Shown here piece after piece: positions 55,662 to 64,000 of a stretch of 64,000 nucleotides of DNA. The notes beneath the pieces were generated by a model that worked only from the letters and a program-made list of their open reading frames with translations, had not been told where the DNA came from and made no database searches. The stretch is taken from the NCBI GenBank assembly GCA_949592205.1, contig CATIUR010000005.1, positions 134,809,277-134,873,276 of the forward strand, given 5' to 3'. A program made the translations under genes and the position numbers. Position 1 is the stretch's first letter. Each line of letters opens with the position of its first letter. This DNA is from Helichrysum umbraculigerum. Lineage: Eukaryota; Streptophyta; Magnoliopsida; Asterales; Asteraceae.

Positions 55662-56222
55662 CCTAAAAGTAGGGGTGATCATCAGTTCGGTTTCCTCGGT
55701 TTATTCGGTTCGGATTGTTCTGTTTTGAAATTTTTTTGAGCAAAACCGAATTGACATTTGAAAACCGAACCGAAAACCGAATTGACATGTGAAAACCGAA
55801 CCGAAAATCGATTTCGAATTCGGTTCGATTTCAGTTAAAACCGAAAAATTCAATTTTTTTTTTTTAAGTTAATTGGTTTCGACTTGTAATTTTTCGTGTG
55901 TTAGGGTTTCACTAGAGTTGAACGTGAAAGATGTGAAGTTAATTTAAGGTTTAAATGTAAATATAATTGTTTAGAAATTTTAAATATCACTCATATACTA
56001 CATATATTAATAATTTAATGTATTATAAATTTGAATTCGGTTTTCGGTTTAACCGAATTCAAAATTTCAAAATCGAAAACCGAACCGAAAACCGAATTCA
56101 AAAACCACAACCGAACCAAAAACCGAATTTGAATTCGGTTCGGTTATTTTTTCGGTTTTAATTCGGTTCGGTTTTCGGATTAAACGGTTTCAAACCAAAT
56201 ATTGAACACCCCTACCTAAAAA
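55662..56222. mobile_element. hAT-type MITE (AACCGAAAACCG-rich)
   Basis: The ends TAGGGGTG (55670) and CACCCCTA (56214) are inverted. The flanks CCTAAAAG (55662-55669) and CCTAAAAA (56215-56222) form an 8-bp duplication with one change, as in hAT elements. The interior is built from AACCGAACCGAAAACCGAATT motifs in both directions around an AT-rich centre. Non-coding. Confidence 0.85.
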
Positions 56223-57055
56223 TAAAAGGCATGGACCATCAATGAAGAATTTTTAATCTTGGCGGGTATAGTTCTTTACTTACCATGAAAGTCGATTATA
56301 TCTTATATGCATATTAACCTAAAATAATTTGGCATGACTATGTTATTATAGTATGATTGCTTGGTTCTTTTATCTACTGAAGTGAAAATTTTATTTCAAA
56401 TTTATTTTGCGTTTCATTATATTGTTTTGTGATTCATCATCCAGCACTTTTAGTTTTCTCTCTTTCTTCTTTTATTCATAAATTATCGATAGATTAAAGG
56501 AATTTACGTTAAAACAATACCTACGTTTGATAACATAACATGGGAGGTTATAACCATTTGAATACATTTAAGCCCGTTTGACCCAAATCGTATTTAATTA
56601 ATCGGTTGCTGGTCCCTACTGAAGGATTTGGGCAAGTTGCTTTAGACTTCTTAGATTAATAAGGAACTAATGAAATTGGTGTTGTAGAAATTAGTTGATA
56701 TCTTTTATACATAATATACATGATTGAAAAAGATATAGGTGTTGGTTTCCTACCTCCACTACGTACACATAAAATCAGAGTTCATTTGTTTCATAATGGG
56801 TCTTATTTAGTTATTACTCTTACTATATGAATGGATGGATGGATAATAGTTAAAATGAATAGATAATATGCTCATAATGGTCACATGTTTGTTAGGAGGG
56901 ATTATGTCTTTGTGATATATGCTTCTTAGGTATAACTATTTAAAGAATGTATGTTATTATTAAGAGTTAATTGCATTGTTCGTTCTTAAGGTTTACACAC
57001 AATTGCACCGTCAGTCCCTATACTTCAATTTTTGCACCGACAGTTCAAAAACATG
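56223..57055. other. intergenic, nothing recognised
   Basis: AT-rich sequence. A string near 56965-57045 (TTAATTGCA...GTCCCTA) resembles ends of MULE-type repeats but no full element is visible. Confidence 0.45.
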
Positions 57056-57318
57056 AATCTATTTGGCGTTCAAAATATCAGTTCAAGAAGACTTTTAAGT
57101 GCCAAGTCACCATTCAATCGGATCGTTCATTTAGACTTTCTTTCATAATGGGACACCAATTGGCCCAACTTATTCATCACCTCCTATTTGCAAACCAAAT
57201 GGCCCATTACCTATCCTCTTTCTTTTTTTCATGCAACCGTAGACCCGTAGGTCGTAGTATCAAAAATTCTCGACCGACTTCCAATCGCGACTTCCGATCA
57301 CCTTCAATAATAATATGG
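57056..57318 (+). repeat. dispersed repeat, copy 2
   Basis: It matches 51462-51722 over its whole length, same direction. The sequence on both sides differs from copy 1. Confidence 0.85.
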
Positions 57319-58410
57319 TTTGAGTCACATTGATGCTTGAAATTGTGTTAAAGTATGTAAACGCACATGTTAGTAGGTGTATGAAGGGAATGACTCCATT
57401 TGAGTGAGTTTTGATTCATAAAAATGGTCAAAATGACCATCTTTCGGATTTAAGTCCAAAATTGTCGTATTTGTAAAAATTGAAAAGGTGGCAATTGGGA
57501 AGTCTTTATTATGATGTGTGAAACATGTCTGCAAAATTTGGTGGTCTAAATATTAAGGAGTCAAAAGTTATGCGCGTCCGAAGTTCAGATTTTGAGCTGA
57601 GTTTGCTGTAGGTTTGTGAAGGAAGAGTTCGCGGCGCGATCAGTAACGGTCTATAATTTGGCGGGATGATGTTTAGAGGAACTGTTTTGAAAGATGTTTG
57701 GTAATTACTATTCTTGGATAATTGTGATGTAAACACTAGATTCCCTACTAATTAAAATCTCATTAGCATGTCACACAGGAACTAGGTTATGGTGATTCTA
57801 ATTAGAATGACATGCCCAACTCTCAACACTTGTCCTATGAAAAACAAATGGCAATTTCCCAGAATACGAGGATTCCTATGCGCATGAATAGAGTGGTAGA
57901 TCAATTATAAAGTCCGACCGTTCTTAACATCACTAAGTATTTAGAATAATAAGCAAAATCTTAATTTTAGTTTAATATTACTTTCTTATGAACGGTGACA
58001 AAAATCTAAAGGTAATAGACAAAACTGGATCTCTTAACGATTCCTCGTCATCCTAAGAGATTTGTATATAAAAAAATTCATTTATGACTTTAAACCAGCC
58101 ATTGCTTAAGACTTCCCAATAAATCCCCTAGTTATTCACAGCGTTCCTCACTTAAAGTGGTTCCGCCGCTTCAAACCGTGGCCATGTCTTGTCCTACGGT
58201 AATTCCCCATGTAGTCTTGCGGTTCCATGGTTTCATACCTTTTGACACATTATATTGACACAAATGACTGACTACCTTTTATATTGACGTCATTAAAAAG
58301 GTGGTGTAATCACGTTTATTGGTGGAAAGGCGATAGATTAATTTGAAGTTTAAAAGTTTATTTAGAAAGGTTAATTAAACTAGATTTCTCATTTTTTTAA
58401 TATTAGTCTG

Positions 58411-58646
58411 TAATATAACTACCTTCGGTCGTTAGACAGCTTCCATGTATTTGTACTACATCTAAAATGTTTCCAACGCAATACTGCATAACAGTCGAAT
58501 AGGGGCCGGAATATTACTTCGTAATATTGCATCGTTTCGTAATATGACTACCTTCGCTCGTTCCTCAACTTCCATACTTTTGTACTCCACCTTGAAGTGT
58601 TTCCAGTACTATATCGAGGAACAGTCGAATAGGGGCCGTCATATTA
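58411..58646 (-). ncRNA. two tandem structured RNA-like modules
   Basis: Two related units (58411-58516 and 58540-58646) show GGAAACA, then an apical hairpin, then AGTACAAA...ATGGAAG. Unit 58540-58646 has perfect stems TAATATGAC/GTCATATTA and GTTCCTC/GAGGAAC. The apical hairpin is CACTT/AGGTG in one and CAT/ATG in the other, a paired change. They lie about 400-600 bases downstream of the TATA box on the minus strand. Confidence 0.55.
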
Positions 58647-59149
58647 TGTTATTATTACTTATTAATAATCATCCCATAATTAAATAATTACATCGCAGGC
58701 AAACACAACAAGTATATTACTCTCTAATCATGGCAATAACTAAATCTAGCATAATTAATATAAACGTAATTAATTAAGATAGATAATGATAGAAATAACC
58801 GTGATTAAAATGCGAGAAGGAATAGACTTTAATTAAATATGACAACTTCCAAGTGTACACAAAAAGATTACAAGACGCTCCGCTCTTTCGTTCTATTACA
58901 ATTACGCTCCGAAACTAATCTAAAACTAATCTAAAGTGAGAAATAGAGAGGGAAAAAAAATATGAATTTTATAGAGAGAGAAAGTAATATTTGAGTGCAA
59001 GGAAGGTGTGTTTTTGAATTACGATTCCAACAGTATATTTATAGCTGAAATCCGGCTCACGATAGCGAAGTTAGGCTCATTTTCGCGAAAAAGCGTGCGC
59101 GGTACGCGTACGGAACGAAAAAGGTGGCGCACGGACGAAAAAACACCCG

Positions 59150-59262
59150 GCACCGGCCGGACACGGACCGGCACCGGCCCACCGCACCAAAAAGGCAGCC
59201 GGCACCGGTTGCCTGCCAGCCGGCACCGGTTGCCTGCCAGCCGGCGGCGGCCGGTTGCCGGC
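59150..59262 (-). promoter_or_regulatory. GC-rich palindrome array upstream of minus-strand TATA
   Basis: GCCGGCACCGGT and related units recur at least four times, including two exact copies of CCGGCACCGGTTGCCTGCCA. On the minus strand the array lies just upstream of TATAAATA (about 59034-59041). Confidence 0.6.
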
Positions 59263-59772
59263 CGGCCTCGCCCGTACAACTTTTTCGGTTCACGTTTTCA
59301 TGCATATCTCCTTCGTTATACGTCCAATTGCGACGATTCTTTTTGCGTTGGAATCGATTTTTAAAAACGAAGACTTTTATGTAAAGAAATCTCTGAGATG
59401 ATTTTCCGATCTTCAGATGTTTTGTTCTGAATGTTTTGAATCTTTCGCAGTGCACAAAATCTTCATTCTTTATCCGTTTCAGTTGATACTTTTTGCGTTG
59501 GATTCGATTTTTGAAAACAAAGACTTATGTATGGATAAATCTGTGAGATGATCTTTTTTTACTTGAAATTTCGTCTTGGTTGCCTTGAATCTTCAAACGC
59601 GCGTGAAAATTTCATTTTTCAGCCGTTTTGTCTGATTTTTCTCGTGCTTCCTTATTTTAACCTACTTGAAAAAATATCATCGATTAATGTAATATTTGAG
59701 CTCTTTTATCAAGTATTGTTCTAAAATGAAAGAGATATCGTTAGTAAAAACGTGACTTTTTACGCGATATCA

Positions 59773-61666
59773 ATCATATACAAATATTCGCAATTATTTA
59801 CAGTTAATATTACAGATAAAGGGGACATTTTAGTTCCGTGCGAACATATTTATTTTGATACTAATTTATAATAAACTAAATCAATTTAAGTATTAGAAAC
59901 AATTAAAAATAACCAATTTAGATAGAAAATTGTATTTATTTAGATTAGCTTTACTTAAACGTTATAGTTTTCTTTTATGTTTATTTTATCGTTGATTAAT
60001 CTATTGGTGAATTAACAAATATAGATAGCTTCCTCGGGCAAAGGTTAACTATCTTATAAAACTTAGGAAAAGCACTAGATTCTTTCAAATATACTATAAA
60101 GAACTCCTCTTCTTAGTATTGCTCACCCAAACCTTATTCAATTAAACTTTTCAACAATCTATTATAACTTTGTAAGCAACCTTGTAGCATACAAGCGTTT
60201 ATGATTACCACATTAATTATATTCAAAAAGCCTTAATGTTCTTAACCTATCACCGGGCAAGGTCTCAAGTTCATAATTAATTAAGCCTTGTACCCGCGCA
60301 AAGCGGCGGCGACAAATAATTTGAACAATTATGCAACTTTTTCGGGATACTTTGTAATGGCTTTCCTCTATTACTGGTTTATTTTCGGGATAATTTCTGA
60401 CAATCACTAATCATTAAAAACTATTTACGCGAAGTCTAAAGACATATTCATTATGCGCGCTTTTCCAATTTTGCAATGATATTCTTTGCATTTCAATTTA
60501 GTTGTCCATTTATCTTTTTCTGATGTCCCAAAACAATACTTTACTTTTAAATTTATTTGATCAGAAAGCATTTAAGTGGATAAATGTGAAATTTTATTGG
60601 TCAAGTGTAACAAGTGCCATTTTATTAAACTGTGTATATATTTGTAGTGGACAATACAATTTGGGAAACATAAAGTATAAAGATTTCTTAACAGATTCTA
60701 AGTCTCTTCGACCACTCATTAACATTCAATGTACTTTGCATGTAATTGATGTTAAAAACAGTGTTAGTTTATAATACACATTTGCAATAACTCGGTAGAT
60801 ACATATAACATACTTAAAGACCAATAACGTGGTTGCGATTGATACGATTATACGAACACGGAAGCTAAGGATAGATAGTGACTGTTGATATAATGCGACT
60901 TTCATGGGAACGAATTGTTAATGCAACACTTTATTTTCATGGAAACATGTCGTTAGTGGTGGTGGTCGATAACCGTTTACAAAGGTTATTTAGTTGAGAA
61001 CCGAATCAAAGTTGATAGAAATGAAAAAATATAACAATGTTTTAACATGTCGTCTTCAAACGTCAACAGAGTTATATGTCGTAAAATTATAATGATGTTA
61101 CTAAAAAGTGTACCAAATTTCAAAACAGTAACCAAGGTTTATGCTGATTTTCTTTTTAGAGCTATCCTTCTCGGTTGCATTTCAACCTTGGCAACCATAA
61201 CGTTGATTCTTAAGTTACACTATGAAGTTGAAGACTGTGTAGCTTTAATATACTGTAGTTTACTATTTCATTTTAGATTTTACATAAAAGATGACTCTCT
61301 TTTTGGGTTTATCAGTGTCTTTCTTTTAATTCGGAAATTGGCATGCTTCCTAAGAATTCAAACCGTAAAAGACTCACTTTTCTAGAGACATTAATTCTAA
61401 ATTTTCAAATTACGTATATAATTTCAATTTTTAGAGCATATAGTCACCTGAATAAAAATAATGTATAACTTCAACATCACTAATTTACAAGTTCTCAAAA
61501 TCATATTATAACCATATAAAAAATCTGTTTATAGGATACACTTCAACCCATAAATCATAAACAATAATCAACAATATTAACAACTACTGCATAGCAAATA
61601 TCAATATCATCATCGCCCAGAGAAACGACCATAATAAAATTTAAAGTAATATCATTAGCCAAATAT
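59773..61666. other. intergenic, nothing recognised
   Basis: AT-rich. Open frames such as 60502-60774 and 61047-61385 have no recognisable domain, poor start context and ordinary AT-rich composition. Confidence 0.5.
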
Positions 61667-62978
61667 TGTAACACCCCAAAATCTGTAACTTGTAAGTTTA
61701 TTTAAATGTATTTATTTATAAGTTCATATTTTTATGAGAAAGGACCTAACTTGTAGAAATATTGTGAATTGAGCATGAAATATGAATCTTGAGGGACTAA
61801 AACTGTTAAATGATAAAAATGTGTTAGGAGGGGTATTAATTGCCAATGAGAAAGAGTTTGAGGGGTTAAAAGAGAAATACCAATTTAATTAAATAAATAA
61901 CTAATATTATAATCCGGAAACAAAATTGGTTCCAGAAGATTGTACGTATATGTGCGTGAGAACGAGAGAGAGAGGGAAAGAGAGAGCAAGAGAAGAAACT
62001 ATACATTGAGCCAAAAATTATGTGCATCCAAGCTTGTAATCACTTAATTATTGATCATTGAGGTAAGATTGACTCCCTGCATCCTTTAATTTGATGATTT
62101 GGTGATTTCAGTGATGAACCCTAAATTTAATTTTAGTAATAATGGTGTTATTTGAGCTATGAATGTTGAGAAATTGCTATTGGGTGTTATTGTGTGACTT
62201 AGATGCTAAAAGATATGAGTTTTAACACTTATTATATGGTCTGATGAATTGGTAAAAAGCTAGAGGATTTCTTTGAATGAGTTGATGATTGTTATATGTT
62301 TGTTGTTAGGATGCTAGGTAGTTTATTTAATGAGTTGTTTGAATGATAAAAGAGACGAGTTCTAGTATTTTATATGATTTGATGATTTTGGTCACTTAGA
62401 TAATCTTAATGATGATGGTGATTTGTTGTTAAAGTGTTATTGTAGTTAAAATGGCATCAACAAAATAATATACATGAGAAATTAGTAATTGTTGTGGCTT
62501 GATAATTTATAATTGAGATTTGGTTAGAAATTGATTATTGAGTTATAAACATGGTTGATTAGATGATTGATCTTGTTAAAAATCAGTCATAATATATTGA
62601 ATTGAGTAAGTGCTTATCAAGAGAAGTGTTGTATATGCATTTGAGTTGATTTTGTATGTTTTTGGTAAAAACTCGGATTTGGACAGCAACTTGTGCAGAA
62701 AATGAGCTGTCTTCCAAAAATCATAACTAAATAACCGTAACTCGTATTTTAATGTGGTCAGATTCGTTGGAAAGCTATACAAGTCTACTTTCCAAAAAAG
62801 TTAATCTCAAGAGTTGAAAATGAGTTTAAGTTTTTCAAATATTTATAATGCTACAGGCTGTTCAGAATTGAGAATGAACTTGAGTGTTTGAATGAGTTTC
62901 TTTATTATAGAGATTTAAATGATGAAAGGATGATGATAAATTGTTGTTGTTGAGTTACTTGTTGCTAAAGATTATATG

Positions 62979-63053
<75 letters not shown>

Positions 63054-63251
63054 TGCCATGATAAAGAGGTAAATTGCTAGTTGATATAATTGTTGAACTA
63101 AGAGATGTAAAATTGAGTTTGATGGGAATTTTGATATCATTGAGTTGAATCGTATGAGATTAATTAGAAAAATGTTGTTAAATTATTAATGAGTAAATGA
63201 ATTATATGTGACCTTATGTGTATGATATAATTATAGGTCCATAGAGAGTTG
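61667..63251 (+). mobile_element. Tekay-like LTR, interrupted
   Basis: It begins TGTAACACCCC, has a GAGAGAGAG leader near 61965-62000 and further LTR-like text, then is cut at 63252 by another LTR. Its right end lies outside the window. No coding sequence. Confidence 0.55.
62982..63050. repeat. (TA)n microsatellite
   Basis: About 34 uninterrupted TA steps. Confidence 0.98.
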
Positions 63252-64000
63252 TGTGACACCGGTCAAAAAGGGCAAATTTCGCGCCCAATTTAAATCTCTA
63301 ATACTCGTATTTTATACGCATTAATACGAAAGTATTCAAATATTATATATATATAAAGATATATATATATAACACAAATGATTTATTCAGAATCACATTT
63401 AAACCAATCTGAAAGAGCTCGAAAACATAAAAACGAACGTTAGTGATAACTTTTATAAATAATGTATTACTGTTAAAAACAATAAATATTTACTCGGAAA
63501 ACATTGAAACATATTTCGTTTTATTCGAAACGTACTCTGCGCAACATAACTATCCGAAACATATCCATCAAAGTAAAGTCATATCTTTATAACTCAAATA
63601 GAGTATTATAATAAAATACTTTGATTTAAAAATGTATACGATTTCGTATAAACAAAATCCTGATTTAAAAATATTATTTTATTTTACGATCGGGTACACA
63701 AATACGGGTATAATAACAACAACGGGGAGACAAGATTTTAACCACCTTACCTCCCCTTTTTGACTAAAAAGATCGGCCAACACAATCCCAAAATAGGGGA
63801 TCTTGCTTGGTCTTTCTTTTGACTAAACACACCTACTTACATGTACAAGTATTATATTTATCTATCTCTCTCATTTTATCAACCTCATCCTCAATCTCTA
63901 CCTCTCGGCTCTCTCTCTATATCCCCATTTTCATCACCAAACATCAACATAATCCATCACCATCTTTTGGAGGAAGGAACACAAAAGAAAAGGAAGTGGA
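63252..64000 (+). mobile_element. start of another Tekay-family LTR (cut by window edge)
   Basis: It begins TGTGACACCGGTC. Around 63560-63760 it aligns, in reverse complement, with 33240-33400 of the older LTR (CCCGATCGTA, TATTTGAGTTATAAA), so it is the same broad family in the + orientation. A TATA-like TATATTTA lies near 63856, followed by a CT-rich leader. Confidence 0.6.

Larger units (their letters stand above)
57730..59772 (-). mobile_element. divergent Athila-like LTR, minus strand
   Basis: On the minus strand it starts at 59772 with TGATATCGCGTAAAAAGTCACGTTTTTA, close to the starts at 1262 and 25893. Then come GC-rich near-palindromes (59150-59262), TATAAATA (about 59034-59041), two RNA-like modules (58411-58646), and a stretch (about 57740-57930) alignable to 27720-27930 of the solo LTR (AAGAACGGTC, CATGCGC, GAATCACCATA). 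The lower end was not resolved; it may reach 57320. No internal genes. Confidence 0.7.

Noticed and set aside
59008..59455. Overlapping ORFs on both strands around the GC-rich island
   Set aside because: GC-rich tandem repeats remove stop codons in several frames; an LTR promoter lies here instead.
61047..61385. 112-codon ORF
   Set aside because: No recognised domain or promoter context and AT-rich like its surroundings; not enough to call a gene.

Overview
This window comes from a flowering-plant nuclear genome, almost certainly a eudicot. The evidence is one intact 19-exon plant gene, plant-type Ty3/gypsy (Athila, Tekay-like chromovirus) and Ty1/copia retrotransposons, and MULE- and hAT-type MITEs. 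The species cannot be named from the sequence; an Asteraceae origin is only a guess from the style of the LTR families. There are no prokaryotic features, operons or CRISPR arrays.

Positions 1-33,619 are a nest of retrotransposons. A decayed copia element (integrase at 1046-1261 and 25374-25892, RT/RNase H at 28325-30064, 3' LTR 30942-31644) seems to sit in an older Tekay-like LTR (31645-33619). The copia was hit by an Athila-like element (1262-25368, 2.6 kb LTRs) and separately by a related Athila-like LTR now left as a solo LTR (25893-28319, TSD AAGAA). The large Athila was in turn hit by a Tekay-like chromovirus on the minus strand (5586-15806, TSD TGCCG). That last element has near-identical LTRs and an unbroken 1483-codon gag-pol, so it is the youngest and the only apparently autonomous one.

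Positions 33,620-36,850 hold a possible CACTA-like end, a 69-codon ORF beside an Athila-like polypurine tract, and a MITE. Positions 36,854-50,123 (minus) carry a complete nardilysin-like M16 metalloprotease gene. I resolved all 19 exons by splice sites and reading phase; they give 1021 residues with the HxxEH zinc site intact.

Positions 50,124-64,000 are gene-poor: a MULE-type fold-back element with a perfect 9-bp TSD, a 260-bp repeat present twice, an RPA1-like gene fragment whose intron holds a solo LTR, a hAT-type MITE, a divergent Athila-like LTR on the minus strand, and two more Tekay-like LTRs cut by the window edge or by each other.

The most interesting signal is a conserved, multi-stem RNA-like module in the transcribed leader of three divergent Athila-like LTR subfamilies (seven copies in the window), with paired changes that keep the stems. 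A second theme is that several unrelated LTR families carry family-specific tandem near-palindromes just upstream of the TATA box.
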